From contig CP155566.1 in assembly GCA_039696685.1 (NCBI GenBank), forward strand, positions 1,612,001-1,676,000: 64,000 nucleotides of DNA, written 5' to 3'. The notes below the pieces were generated by a model. The model made no database searches, was not told the DNA's origin, and was given only the letters and a program-made list of their open reading frames with translations. The first letter of the stretch is position 1. Every line of letters starts with the position of its first letter. Made by a program: the position numbers and the translations under genes. The stretch is from Vibrio sp. CDRSL-10 TSBA (GTDB lineage: Bacteria > Pseudomonadota > Gammaproteobacteria > Enterobacterales > Vibrionaceae). Of this stretch, positions 48,331 through 59,630 are shown piece after piece.

Positions 48331-50968
48331 CTAAGGTTTCGGAATGGCGGGGCGCCAGCTGGTCCACTCTTTTTGTGCCTGCGGATAGAGATAGAATGTC
48401 TGTCCTTTGCCCGCGGCAGGAGCCAGTTGTTTCTGCTCCGGCGTGGAGAAGGTAATACCACCACGTAACAGGCTGTCCACGGTGCCTGCTTTAATGTCGG
48501 CACCCGTCAGACCGATGGAGACATCCAGGCCGGAGGTGTTCCAGAATACGCTGTTTTCCCGTACCAGATAGGCATACTGGGCATCAATTTCAATGGTTGA
48601 GATAACCCGATCGGCAAGGTTGCCTAATTTAACTTCGGTTACCCGGCCAACTTCCATTTCCCGGTACAACACCGGCGTACCGACATCAACTGAACCGCGG
48701 CTTTCACTCTGCAGCGTAAAGATACGGCCCGGTGGCTGGTAAGGAATTGCGGCCAGCGCAAAGCGTTTGCTTGCCGCTCCCTGACCAGGCTTAACCTCGA
48801 TCGATTTAGTCAGCAGGTTTTGCAGATTAGATACACCTTTGAGGCCGACTTTGGCCTGTGCAACCCAGAATACTGAGCCGCTGCGGGCAATGTAAGGCGC
48901 ATAGTCTGGCTGAATACGCGCTTTAAGCACAATATCATCTGAGGCAAAATCCGGAATCACCTGGGTGATTTCACCCACTTGGACGCCGTTGTATTTCAGT
49001 GCTGTGCCAACGGAAATACCTGTGTCTCCGCTCGCGGTCAGTTCAATCTTTTCGCCATATTTTTGTGCCTGCTGGTAATCAGGATAGAGCTTCCACAATT
49101 TGCCTACTTTATTCTCTATGCCCTTAATATTATCGAAGGCAATGCCGCCTTTTAGCAGGGTCTGCAGAGGCGCGGCTTTAACTTTAATACCGGACAGAGA
49201 GGCGTCCATCTCAACACCGGAGCGGTTCCAGAAGACAGTTTGGGAAGTCAGCAGGTGTTTGTACTGATTTTCTATCGTTGCTTCGATCTGCACTCCGTCC
49301 CGGGTCAGTTTAAAGTCAGAGACCGCACCGACCTTCATATTGCGGTACAGCAGCGGGCTGCCGGCGCTGACGGGCGGTAGTTCCTGCGCAAACAGCGTCA
49401 GTTTTTGCGAACCGGACTGGTTATATTTGGCGATTTCAGCCAGAGAAACGACTTTGATACAGACGATAGCTGTCCTCAATTTTCTCACTGCCTTCGCTGA
49501 CGAAGCTGATTGAGCCGGTCAGCAGTTGTTTGGCAGGTGGAATTGAGACACTCAGACCGGATTCGGTCAGCTCGGCATTGGCCGAACCGGTGACGTAAAA
49601 GCGGCTGCGCGAGCGAATCAGATGTGCATACTGTTCGTCGATCAGCAGAGTGAATTGCACTTTATCTTCGGTTAGCTCAACATCCGTAACCGTTCCCACA
49701 GGTACGCCGCGATAGAGTATCTGGGTATTGGTATCAAGGCCAAATGAGCTGTCGGCATACAGGGAAACAGAAATTGATTTTGACTGCTGCTGGTCAAATT
49801 CCACCTGATGGATAGCGGTAAACTTACGTGCTCTGGTGCCTTCACCCGGTACCAGAGTCAGGTAGTTGCCTTTGACCAGGTTGGCGAGGTTTTTGACACC
49901 GGACAGCGATACTTTTGCCTCTTCCAGGATAAAGTGACTGCCGCTGGTCAGCAGATCGCTGAAGGCTGGCTGAATCGCGGCGGATGCGACAATGTGCTCA
50001 TCTTTAAGCTGCAGGTTGGTGATCTGGCCAATTTCAATTCCGCGGTACATGATTGGTGAACCGGACGGGTTGATGTTGTTGTTGTCAGGCAGATTGATGG
50101 TCACCGGGATCCCGCGGCCGGCCGTCTGCAGATCTTTATAGAGTCTGAACTGGGTATTTTGCTCAACGGGCTCACCGCCGTCCGGTGAATCAACCGCGAT
50201 AGAGCCGCCAATTAAGGCACTCAGGCTTTCCAGATGGACATCAACGCCATTGAAACCAATTTTGGCTCCGACACCACTGACGTTCCAGAATCGGCTTTCA
50301 GAGGTGATGATGTGACGATATTGTTCCTGGATAGACGCCTGGATAATGACGGACTTCGACTGGTCGTCCAACTGGTAGCTGTACACTTCACCAATCGGGA
50401 TCTTTTTGTAGACGATCTGCGAGCCTACCGAAATGCCGCCTAAATCTGCTGCCCGGAGTGAAACGGTCAGGCCGCTATCGGCGAGTAAATCGGACGGGGC
50501 AGAGTCCAGCGCGCGGTACTCATTCGGATGGTCGCCATCGCCCTCGACGTCATTGCCGGGTTGAATGGCGATATAGTTACCGGAAACCAGCGCATCGAGC
50601 CCGGAGACACCGGATAAACTCGCGGTTGGTTTCACCAGCCAGAAACGGGTTTCAGAAGAGAGCAGGCGGGTTGCTTCCGGATAAATATCGGCTTCGACGT
50701 AGATGTTGGATAAATCTGCCGAAAGCTTGATGTCACGCACCATACCGACTTCCAGACCCTGATAACGAATCGTGGTTCGTCCGGATACCAGCCCCTGGGC
50801 ATCGGCGAAGTAAATCTGTATTTGGTCTCCGGCATCATGAATGGCTTTCACCACCAGCCAGCCTGCCAAAATCATGGTCAGTATGGGCAGAATCCATAAC
50901 GGTGATATTCCTTTATTACGACGAATATCTGGTGAGTATGAGGGTTGGGTCGACTGTTCTTTACTCAT
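48331..50968 (-). CDS. letB: Lipid-transport tunnel protein LetB (YebT), seven MCE domains (one +1 frameshift)
   Basis: About 878 residues after repair (E. coli LetB is 877). An N-terminal membrane helix (SPLWILPILTMILAGWLVV) is followed by seven MCE repeats, each with a motif of the type V-R-Y-x-G-x-x-V-G-x-V-x-x-I (for example TIRYQGLEVGMVRDIKL, PIMYRGIEIGQITNLQL, QILYRGVPVGTVTDVEL, ALKYNGVQVGEITQVI, PVLYREMEVGRVTEVKL). It forms a periplasm-spanning tube for phospholipids. The frame breaks at the A run 49446-49448; repair gives YRLYQSRSLAEIAKYNQSG. The start ATG 50968 overlaps the letA stop; ATG 50980 is also in frame. Confidence 0.92.
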
Positions 50969-52275
50969 CTTTAGACTCATTGTTTGAAACTGCGTTTGGG
51001 TTATTATCCCAAATTAAGCGCGGATCCAGGCTCTCTGCGGCCAGCATGGTCAGTACCACAACCATACCAAACGCCACAGCGCCGTAACCGGGGGTAAAAT
51101 TCAACAGCTGTCCGCGATCCACCAGGGTCAGCATAATTGAAATCACAAACAGGTCCATCACGGACCATTTACCTATCCATTTGATAGCGTAGTAGATGGT
51201 CATACGCTGGCGGTGAAACACCTGGCGCTTAAAACGGATGGCCAGCAGCAGATAAATCAATCCGACAATTTTTGCCACCGGTACCACGATACTGGCAACG
51301 AAAATGATCACCGCAATGCCGATCATGCCGCTGTTAATCAGCGAAGCGACGCCGGAAAATATCGTGTCTTCCAGGCGCTGACCATTGGTCAGCAATATCG
51401 AAATCGGAATGATATTGGCCGGAATAATCGCGACCGCTGCCGCAATAACATACGCCCAGGTACGCTCAATGGAACGCGGGCGACGATGGTGCAGGGCATG
51501 GTGACAGCGTACACAGTGACTCGATTCACACTGGGACAGATGGCAGTTATGGCAGTGTATCTGTTTATTATGCAGCGGGTATTCAATTTCCGGCTGCCAG
51601 GCTTCCCAATAACGACGCACACTGATGCGGCTGATCAGCAATACTGTAAACAGTTGCAGTAATACCAGGCTATATAAAGCCGGGCCGACGAAGATGTCAG
51701 AAAAGTCTTTCAGCTTGAAGCAGGAGACTGCGATGCTAATCAGGAAAACATCAATCATAGACCATGATTTCAGATGGTGAATCATCGCCAGCGAATAGCG
51801 CAGCAGTTGAAACCAGCGCTTGCGCAGGGCGAGATGAGCCGTGACCACAGAAACCACAAACCAGTAGCGGCGCCAGAGTGCTGCAAAACAGTACCAGCAC
51901 AGCTAATACACCATAACCTTCTTCAAACATGGCGACGATGCCCGCCGGCAATGAAGCCGGAATCATTACGCCGACCAGGCGGATGCTGATAAAGTCAAAC
52001 AACTGGGACGGAATAAACAGCAGTAAACAGGTGATGGCAATCGCCAGATTGCCTGATAAAGACGGACTGCCGCCACGATAAAGTTGAGTACCACAGCGCG
52101 GACAATAGGCACTGCGGCCATGTTGGATATCCACCACGTCAACTGGTAACTCACAGCCCTGACACAGCCGGATGGTCCGGCTGTCGGTATTATGCTGGGT
52201 CAGTGACTTGATTTTCATCGGTCGGTTCCCGACCGTGTGCATCGCTCTGAGTGAACGATGGTGACGGCGTAACAT
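50961..52275 (-). CDS. letA: Inner-membrane lipid-transport partner LetA (YebS) (one +1 frameshift)
   Basis: About 437 residues from ATG 52275, or 418 if MKIKSLTQ at 52218 is the true start. It has two tandem modules, each with a zinc ribbon: CQGCELPVDVVDIQHGRSAYCPRC near the start and CHNCHLSQCESSHCVRC in the middle. Each is followed by four membrane helices. The second module carries the family motif WSMIDVFLISIAV and KWSVMDLFVISIMLTL. The frame breaks at the A run 51851-51853; repair gives LLVCGSVVTAHLALRKRW. It is thought to load lipids into LetB, with which it overlaps by a few bases. Confidence 0.91.
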
Positions 52276-52285
52276 GTTGTAATGC

Positions 52286-52316
52286 CTTGCAAGTCAGTCT
52301 GTTGCTGACCTGCAAG
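52286..52316 (-). terminator. Stem-loop between the ABC exporter gene and letA
   Basis: CTTGCAAGTCAG pairs with CTGACCTGCAAG (one mismatch). There is no U-run, so a weak terminator or attenuator is possible. Confidence 0.4.
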
Positions 52317-52329
52317 AACGCCGTTTTGA

Positions 52330-54126
52330 CTAAGCTTGTGATTGAATAGAACCATATAGCGTCTGATACAAACCTTCTTGTTCAACCAGTTCTCCATGGG
52401 TGCCGGACTGAGTGACATGCCCGTCCTCCAGAACGTAGATAAGATCCGCTTGCTTAACCGCTGACAGGCGATGAGCGACAATCAGGGTTGTCCGGCCTTT
52501 CAAAAACTCGGTTAAAGCTTTATGCAGAGCCGCTTCGGTTGCGGTGTCCAGGGCAGAGGTGGCTTCATCAAGAATGACGAATTTCGGATTACTCAGAACC
52601 ATACGCGCTATTGCGAGACGCTGACGCTGGCCGCCAGAGAGTCGAATACCGTTACGGCCAATCTGAGTATCGAGACCGTGATTGAGTTTGCTGATCACGT
52701 CCTGCATCTGGGCGATATCCAGTGCGCGCCACAGCGATAACTCATCATAATCGCTGCCCAGGGTCAGATTATGCCTCAAAGTATCATTAAAAAGTACAGG
52801 TTGTTGAATCACGACCGCAATTTGTTCCCGAATAACATCAAAGCTGATGTCATCACAGGTTTCGCCGTTATAACGAATTTCGCCCGAATTTTGCCGGTAG
52901 ACGCCGATCAGCAGCTGAATCAGAGTCGATTTACCACCGCCGCTGGCACCCACCAGGGCGACTTTTTTACCGGCAGGGATGGTCAGGGTTAAATCGTCGA
53001 GCACTTTGTGCTCACCATCATAGGTAAAGTCGACGTGCGAGACAGTCACGTCAACTTCACGCTCTTCGTTGAACGGGTTGACCTTGCTTGGCGGGCGATG
53101 TTCTTCTTCGAGTTCAAGCAAATCGTTGATGCGTTTTAAGGCTGCTTTCGCGCTGTACCAGGAAAACTGCACGCCGAGCAGTTCCTGAACCGGGCCGAGC
53201 ATAAACCACAGATAGCCAAACACCGCAAATATCTGGCCTATTGTCAGGTCGCTGAATACGACCATCAGCATCGCGACCGCACGGAACAGTTCAAAGCCAA
53301 GGAGAAACAGCAGGAAGGAGAGGCGACCGGCCGCTTCTGACTGCCAGGCATATTTGTCGGCATGGCGGCGAACGTCATCGGCCTGTTTGGTGAGTTGGGC
53401 GAGAAATTCCCGCTCTTTATTGGCCGCTCGAAGCTGGTAAATACCATCCAGGGTTTCAACTAAACGGTTTTGAAAGCGCTCAAACGCCTGGTTCTCGCGT
53501 CGTTTAAGGTGTTTTACCTTATTGCCCAGCATACGGGAGAAGTAAATGACGATCGGGTTAACCAGCAGAATAAACAGGCCCAGACGCCATTCGAGCCATA
53601 AAAGCACAATAGCAGTACCCAGCACTGTGAGCAGGCTGATCAGGAATTTACTCAGCGTAGTGCCGATAAATTGGTCGATCGTTTCAATATCGGTGATTAA
53701 ATGTGCGTTTATACCGCCGCTGCCCTTGGTTTCATATTGTTTTATGCTAATCCGCCCCAATTTATCGATCATCTTGCTGCGCATGTGGAACGTGATGGTC
53801 TTGGAAACCAGAGTAAACTGGCGGTTTTGCAGTATATTGAGCAGTTGACTGGCCGCGCGCATCAGCACCACCAGCAGCAGGGTAAACATGATGTATCCGG
53901 TGGCGGTCTGCCAACCGTCTGGTAAGAATTGGTTCATCAGCTCAATACCGGTCGATGGCTGGTTAAGCAGAACTTCATCCACCATTAAGGGCATAAGCAA
54001 AGGAATGGGTACGCTGATTAAAGTTGCGACAATCGCAATCGCATTTGCGTACAACAACTTAGACTTATGTCTTTTCACTTGAGTTATGAGCCAAGAACGG
54101 CTAATAGTGTCACTGGTATACGTCAT
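52330..54126 (-). CDS. ABC exporter half-transporter (membrane-ATPase fusion)
   Basis: 598 residues, intact. There are six membrane helices in the first 330 residues, then the ATPase: Walker A VALVGASGGGKSTLIQ, signature RLSGGQRQRLAIARM, Walker B FVILDEATSALD and H-loop IVAHRLSAV. Half-transporters of this MsbA/MdlB-like group work as dimers and export lipids, peptides or drugs. The gene lies 54 bp upstream of letA on the same strand, so a role in envelope lipid handling is tempting, but the substrate cannot be read from the sequence. Confidence 0.88.
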   Translation of the reverse strand: MTYTSDTISRSWLITQVKRHKSKLLYANAIAIVATLISVPIPLLMPLMVDEVLLNQPSTGIELMNQFLPDGWQTATGYIMFTLLLVVLMRAASQLLNILQNRQFTLVSKTITFHMRSKMIDKLGRISIKQYETKGSGGINAHLITDIETIDQFIGTTLSKFLISLLTVLGTAIVLLWLEWRLGLFILLVNPIVIYFSRMLGNKVKHLKRRENQAFERFQNRLVETLDGIYQLRAANKEREFLAQLTKQADDVRRHADKYAWQSEAAGRLSFLLFLLGFELFRAVAMLMVVFSDLTIGQIFAVFGYLWFMLGPVQELLGVQFSWYSAKAALKRINDLLELEEEHRPPSKVNPFNEEREVDVTVSHVDFTYDGEHKVLDDLTLTIPAGKKVALVGASGGGKSTLIQLLIGVYRQNSGEIRYNGETCDDISFDVIREQIAVVIQQPVLFNDTLRHNLTLGSDYDELSLWRALDIAQMQDVISKLNHGLDTQIGRNGIRLSGGQRQRLAIARMVLSNPKFVILDEATSALDTATEAALHKALTEFLKGRTTLIVAHRLSAVKQADLIYVLEDGHVTQSGTHGELVEQEGLYQTLYGSIQSQA

Positions 54127-54212
54127 TGTAGTGAGAATGCATCCTATTTATCTGTGGTGTGATTCTACGTAGAACCTTAAATGAAGTCTTTATTTTTCCA
54201 CCGGAAGTTATT

Positions 54213-54686
54213 ATGAAAATAGAACATTACCACCGCTTAACCAAGCAAGCTGTTGCGTTACTGGAGTCAGAACCAGACCTTATCGCCAACTTGTCGAATT
54301 TAAGCGCTTTGCTAAACATGGAACTGGAAGACCTTAACTGGGTAGGCTTCTATATCATGCGTGGCGACGAACTGGTACTTGGTCCGTTCCAGGGCAAGCC
54401 AGCTTGTGTTCGTATTCCTGTTGGCCGTGGTGTGTGCGGAACTGCCGTTGAAACTAACACTGTACAACGTGTTTACGATGTTCACGCCTTTGAAGGTCAC
54501 ATTGCTTGTGACGCGGCGAGCAACTCAGAGATTGTAATTCCATTCTCTATTGATGGTAAAGTCGCCGGCGTGCTTGATATTGATAGCCCAAGTATTGGTC
54601 GTTTTTCTGAAACTGATGAAGAAGGACTCACGTTTTTGATGACTGAAGTAGAAAAGCTGCTTAATTCACACGCGAACAAGGCATAA
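54213..54686 (+). CDS. Free methionine-(R)-sulfoxide reductase (GAF domain, YebR)
   Basis: 157 residues from ATG 54213 (MKIEHYHRLTKQAVALLESEPDLIANLSN). It is a GAF-fold enzyme reducing free Met-R-sulfoxide. The three functional cysteines are in ACVRIPVGRGVCGTAV and HIACDAASNSEIV. It precedes proQ-prc, the same order as E. coli yebR-proQ-prc. A longer frame to 54159 adds an unrelated N-terminus and is rejected. Confidence 0.92.
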   Translation: MKIEHYHRLTKQAVALLESEPDLIANLSNLSALLNMELEDLNWVGFYIMRGDELVLGPFQGKPACVRIPVGRGVCGTAVETNTVQRVYDVHAFEGHIACDAASNSEIVIPFSIDGKVAGVLDIDSPSIGRFSETDEEGLTFLMTEVEKLLNSHANKA

Positions 54687-54785
54687 TTTAGTTTTTGCCT
54701 GTGGTTTTTCGTATTCAGGTCACTATAATACCGAAATATTTGAATTTAATGCTTCGCGGACCAGCCGCAATAACCAGGAATCCTC

Positions 54786-55409
54786 ATGGAAAACACTGAA
54801 AAGTTAAAAAACAGCAAAGAAGTAATTGCGTACATTGCTGAATGTTTCCCTAAATGCTTTACTTTAGAAGGTGAGGCACAGCCTCTTAAAATTGGTATTT
54901 TTCAAGATCTTGCTGATCGTCTCAGCGATGACCCTAAAGTAAGCAAAACTCAACTTCGTGCAGCGTTAAGACAGTACACGTCATCTTGGCGTTACCTGCA
55001 CGGCGTTAAAGCTGGTGCGGTTCGTGTCGATCTCGATGGTAATGCATGTGGTGAACTAGAAGAGCAACATGTAGAACACGCGAAAGCCGCGTTAGCAGAG
55101 AGCAAGGCTCGTGTAGAAGCTCGTCGTAAAGAGCAGGCTAAACAGGCTCGTGATGATGCGAAAGCAAAACCTAAGGCGAAGAAGCCTCAGGCACGTCGCC
55201 CTCAGTCTAAAGCACCAAAAGCGGACAAAAAACCAGTAGAGACACGTGCTCTGAATGCTGATGAACTGAATGTCGGTAAAGAAGTGAACGTGAACATGGG
55301 TAAAGGCAACATGGCTGCGACCATTGTTGAAATCAATAAGGAAGATGTGCGTGTTCAACTCGGCAACGGCCTGCAAATGGTTGTGAAAGCGGAGCACCTG
55401 CGCGCATAA
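54786..55409 (+). CDS. proQ: RNA chaperone ProQ
   Basis: 207 residues. N-terminal FinO domain (residues 1-120) with [36 protein letters not shown] and [20 protein letters not shown] Lys/Ala-rich flexible linker follows ([22 protein letters not shown]), then a C-terminal SH3-like domain ([37 protein letters not shown]). It binds structured small RNAs and mRNA 3' ends. It lies 17 bp before prc, so the two are co-transcribed. Confidence 0.97.
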   Translation: MENTEKLKNSKEVIAYIAECFPKCFTLEGEAQPLKIGIFQDLADRLSDDPKVSKTQLRAALRQYTSSWRYLHGVKAGAVRVDLDGNACGELEEQHVEHAKAALAESKARVEARRKEQAKQARDDAKAKPKAKKPQARRPQSKAPKADKKPVETRALNADELNVGKEVNVNMGKGNMAATIVEINKEDVRVQLGNGLQMVVKAEHLRA

Positions 55410-55426
55410 AGGAGAATCTCCTACGC

Positions 55427-57428
55427 ATGAAATGCCGTTCAAAATTAACTCTGATCGCTGCTGGCCTCTGGCTGGCAGCTTCTTCAGCTCAGGCTCTCGA
55501 AGCCAAACTCCATAAAGAAGACCTTCCTCTTCTTGCTCCAGAAGTTCAGCATGAAACGGCGAGCAAACGAGTCACATCCAGATTTACTCGTTCTCACTAC
55601 AAGCATTTCACTCTTGACGATCAGTTTCTCTAAAGCAATTTTTGAACGCTATCTTGAGATGTTGGACTACAACCGCAACTTGTTTACTCAAGCGGATATT
55701 GATTCGTTCAAAGACTGGTCAGTCGAACTTGATGACCAGCTGAAAGCGGGCGATAACCAGATCGCGTTTGACTTGTATAACTTATCGATGGAGAAACGCT
55801 TTGCGCGTTTTCAGTACGCACTGTCTCTGCTCGATAACGAAATCAAGTTTGATGGCGATGAGTCCATTGAGCTAGATCGCTCGAAAGAGGCGTGGCCGAA
55901 AGATCAGGCAGAAATCGACGATTTGTGGCGTAAGCGTGTCAAATACGATGCACTCAATCTGAAACTGGCAGGTAAGACCTGGCCTGAGATCAAAGAGACG
56001 CTGGAAAAACGTTATAACAACGCGATTAAACGTCTGACTCAGACCCACAGTGAAGACGTGTTTCAGTTGTACATGAATGCGTTTGCCCGTCAGGTTGATC
56101 CGCACACCAGTTATCTTTCACCACGCAATGCAGAGCAGTTCCAGTCAGAGATGAATCTTTCTCTGGAAGGCATAGGCGCTGTGCTGCAAATGACCGATGA
56201 CTACACAGTGATTCGTTCGCTGGTGGCTGGTGGCCCGGCTTCCAACAGTAAACAGTTGGGTGAAGGTGACCGCATTATCGGTGTCGGTCAGGACGGCGAA
56301 GAGATGGTTGACGTCATCGGTTGGCGTCTGGACGATGTGGTGGAGCTTATCAAAGGGCCGAAAGGCACTAAGGTGAAGCTGCAGATTTTGCCGGAAGGTA
56401 AAGAAGCAAAAAGTCACGTTGTCACAATTGTTCGAGATAAAATTCGTCTGGAAGACCGTGCGGTGAAATCGAAGATCATCGACAAAGACGGTGAGAAAAT
56501 CGGGGTGCTTGAAGTTCCGAGTTTCTACGTTGGTCTGTCTCAGGATACGGACAAGTTGATCGCTGAGCTGAAAGAGAAAAATGTGGACGGCATCATCGTC
56601 GATTTACGTAATAACGGCGGCGGCGCATTGACCGAAGCAACCGCATTGTCCGGGCTGTTTATCACCAGCGGGCCGGTTGTGCAGGTTCGTGATAGTTACG
56701 GCCGGGTCAACGTAAACAGCGATACCGACGGTAAAATCAGCTATAGCGGCCCGATGACGGTTCTGATTAACCGTTACAGCGCGTCCGCTTCTGAGATTTT
56801 TGCCGCGGCGATGCAGGATTACGGTCGTGCGATTATCCTGGGTGAAAACTCTTATGGTAAAGGCACGGTGCAACAGCATCGTTCGCTCAATCATATCTAT
56901 GATTTGTTCGATAAAGAGTTGGGCTACGTTCAGTACACTATTCAGAAGTTCTACCGTATTGATGGCGGTAGTACCCAGAACAAAGGTGTGATTCCGGACA
57001 TTGCGTTCCCGACCGCTATCGACGCTGCAGATACCGGTGAGAGTGTGGAAGATAACGCGCTGCCATGGGATAGCATTGATCAGGCAAAATACAGCCCGTT
57101 ACATGATTTCCATAAGCAGATTGAAGCGCTTAATGCACAGCACCAGAAGCGTATCGCGACCGATCGCGAGTTTGGTTTTATCCAACAAGATATCGCTAAG
57201 TACAAAGCTGAAAAAGACGATAACAGTTTGTCTTTGAATGAAAAAGTACGTAAGCAGGAGAGTGAACAAGCGGATCAGGAACGCCTTGACCGCATCAACA
57301 TTCGCCAGAAAGCGATGGGTAAAGCGGAATACAAGAAACTCGAAGATGTGCCAAAGGACTATGAAGCGCCGGATGCATATCTGGACGAATCTGTCTCCAT
57401 CATGGTAGACATGATTAAAAAGTCTTAA
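55427..57428 (+). CDS. prc: Tail-specific periplasmic protease Prc/Tsp (one +1 frameshift)
   Basis: About 666 residues after repair (E. coli 682). It begins with a signal peptide (MKCRSKLTLIAAGLWLAASSAQA|LEA). The PDZ domain has LSLEGIGAVLQMTDDYTVI and the protease core GIIVDLRNNGGGALTEA. The Ser-Lys dyad is in RYSASASEIFAAAMQDYG and NSYGKGTVQ. A long charged C-terminus follows. The frame breaks at the T run 55625-55627; repair gives HFTLDDQFSKAIFERYLEML. It degrades proteins with non-polar C-termini in the periplasm. Confidence 0.95.
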
Positions 57429-57447
57429 TCGACGGTGACAAGAAAAT

Positions 57448-57475
57448 GAAAAGCGGGCTTTCGAGTCCGCTTTTT
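57448..57475 (+). terminator. Rho-independent terminator after prc
   Basis: AAAAGCGG pairs with CCGCTTTTT around GCTTTCGAGT, followed by TTTTTC. Confidence 0.8.
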
Positions 57476-57600
57476 CTTTGTTGGATCTGCCTGGTTGAAC
57501 CTGTCTGGCTGAATCGGCCGCATTTGTCTGAGGCAGGCGCTTCTGTATATGCTGCAATCCGCTTTATCTTTTGGCCGTCATAACCTACACAGCCTAATCG

Positions 57601-58432
57601 TTAAATATTTAGCATTTGCTTTGCCAGCTCCACACCGCTGCCACGCGCTTTATCTATGTTCTGATAGAAAGTGCTGGGTGCGCCAAGCAGTTTGGCATCC
57701 GGATGAAGTGCGAGAAAACTCATTTTTTGGTCTTCGCTGCTGAAACCATCCCACTGCTGGTTGATTGCCCGGGCCAAATGAATCACGCCAGCGAGTTTTG
57801 GCGAGATCTCCGCATCTCTGGGTTGATCAAAGTTTTCGATTGCATCGACCATCTCTGGCGGAAACTTCCAGCTTTTTGCCAGCCTGGCGCCGAGAGTCGG
57901 AGAGCTGACATCGAGTAGTTCTTCCTGCACGCTGTAGATATCTTCGCCGGCAGCGACTCTCTGGTTAATCTGAGCAGCCAACTCCGGAACCAGAGTATGA
58001 ATCATCAGTTCGCCGATGTTGTGTAAAATACCGGTTGTAAAGGCGAGATTTGGGTCAACACCGACCTTAGAACTCAGTTTGTTGGCGATGACGGCAACTT
58101 CAAAAGTATCAAACCAGTACTCTTCAATATTTAATGTGGTGATATGAGGAAATGCACTGGAAAGAAACGGAAGCGATCACCAGTGTTTTGACCGGTTCGG
58201 ATCCGACTCTGATCACAGCATCATTGACGTTGGAAATGGTTTTATTACCACCAAAATAAGCAGAATTAGCCATGCGCAGCAAACGGGCACTGAGTACCTG
58301 ATCCATCGACATCTTGCGCGATAGTGTACTGAAATCGATATCGCTTTGATTCACCATATCGAGCAATTCATGCAACAAACTGTTAATGCGTGGTAATTCA
58401 TTCAGTCTGGAAATTAACGCAACTTGATTCAT
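57601..58432 (-). CDS. HDOD-domain signalling protein (one +1 frameshift)
   Basis: About 276 residues after repair, from ATG 58432 (MNQVALISRLNELPRINSLLHELLDMVNQSD). The HDOD core includes LSRKMSMDQVLSARLLRMANSAYFGGNKTISNVNDAVIRVG and, after repair, FTTGILHNIGELMIH. The HD metal ligands are altered (HN instead of HD), as usual in HDOD proteins, so it is not a phosphodiesterase. The frame breaks at the A run 58165-58167; repair gives VKTLVIASVLSSAFPHITTLN. HDOD proteins act in c-di-GMP, motility and stress signalling; the partner is unknown. Confidence 0.86.
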
Positions 58433-58639
58433 GGGCAACCGCTCCTTATACATAGGATTTCATGACTATAGTTGACGAATTGCCACAAAGACAAAATCAT
58501 ACGGGTTACCTAATGAATAAAACGGTCGGTAAAGTATTGAATCTGGCTGTTATTGTGATTGATATCAAATAATTTCGCGTTATTACTGTAGCGATCCTAA
58601 GCTTAAAGAAAAGTAAATTTTTAAGTGAGGGGAAGCGTG

Positions 58640-59314
58640 ATGAAATGGTTAGCGATAATGATCGCTTGTCTGAGCTTGTTGTTTTCTGGCTCAGCCTTTA
58701 GCGTGCGCGATTCAGACACCCGGGATTTAACTCAGTTTGACCAACCGTTTTTGCTCGGTGACTGGTACCTGATTAATCCTAATCCACAGGAATCAAAAGA
58801 GAACTACCTGGCCATTCGGCTCAATTTTGAATCTGACTACACTTTTTCGATTGATATCCAGAAGAAAGACTACAGTGTCGACCACTGGGAAGGTCTGTAT
58901 TCGGCCAGTAACGATACCATTATTCTCGGTCTTAACTCTGACGAACCGCAAGTTTACCAGTATAAAAGCAGTCATAATCTGCTTCATCTGAATGGGGTGC
59001 TGTTTACTAAAGCCTTGTCCAACTCTCTGGCCGGGATTTGGTCGAGTACTTCGTTATCCGGTAATGATTTGTCGGCCGGGGACCTGCAAAGTATTGATTT
59101 AATTCTCCAGCCAGATTTCGTATTTTTGTTTCGGGCCAGCGGCAGCAACGGGGGTGAAGCTCTCCATCAGGGCGTGTTTTATACGGAAGGTGATCATCTT
59201 GTGCTGATGTTTGAAGATGGTGAACACGATACCCAGTTTACCCTGAATCATGATCAACTGACGCTGGAAGTGGAAAATGGCTCTGTCTACGCTGTGCTGG
59301 ACAGGGTCAGATAA
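58640..59314 (+). CDS. Unknown secreted protein
   Basis: 224 residues from ATG 58640, with AGGGGAAG upstream. It has a signal peptide (MKWLAIMIACLSLLFSGSAFS) and a mature part rich in beta strands, with two similar halves. Each half has a pattern of strand-W-strand followed by an acidic loop (LLGDWYLINPNPQESKENYLAIRLNF; SLAGIWSSTSLSGNDLSAGDLQSIDLIL). That suggests a duplicated lipocalin-like or copper-resistance-like barrel. No conserved catalytic residues are apparent and I do not recognise the family. Confidence 0.72.
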   Translation: MKWLAIMIACLSLLFSGSAFSVRDSDTRDLTQFDQPFLLGDWYLINPNPQESKENYLAIRLNFESDYTFSIDIQKKDYSVDHWEGLYSASNDTIILGLNSDEPQVYQYKSSHNLLHLNGVLFTKALSNSLAGIWSSTSLSGNDLSAGDLQSIDLILQPDFVFLFRASGSNGGEALHQGVFYTEGDHLVLMFEDGEHDTQFTLNHDQLTLEVENGSVYAVLDRVR

Positions 59315-59363
59315 GGTAGCTCTGGAGATACTTTGCTTCGTAATGATGCGGTTAAGCGGACTA

Positions 59364-59391
59364 TACAGGGTTGACTGAACAGGGTTGACTA
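59364..59391 (+). repeat. 14-bp tandem duplication
   Basis: TACAGGGTTGACTG (59364-59377) is followed by AACAGGGTTGACTA (59378-59391), in the gap before the terminator. Confidence 0.75.
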
Positions 59392-59446
59392 AGCATAAAG
59401 CGAGTGACTAAAAATAAAGCATCCGGACAGCGATTGGCCTGAATAG

Positions 59447-59478
59447 AACGAGGTATTTGGTGAAAATACCTCGTTTTT
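59447..59478 (+). terminator. Rho-independent terminator
   Basis: AACGAGGTATTT pairs with AAATACCTCGTT around GGTGA, followed by TTTT. It ends the secreted-protein transcript and shields pepN. Confidence 0.88.
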
Positions 59479-59630
59479 GCATTGAGGGGGTTGTTATTGG
59501 CGCTGACAAGCCTAAGATCGATATCGTTACGGGCAGTTACACTTGTTTTCAGGGTTGATAGTGCATTGCTTAACCCGCGTTTCTTGCCCCTCAATTAGTC
59601 ACATCTTATTACGTCAAAAGGATTCCGACC

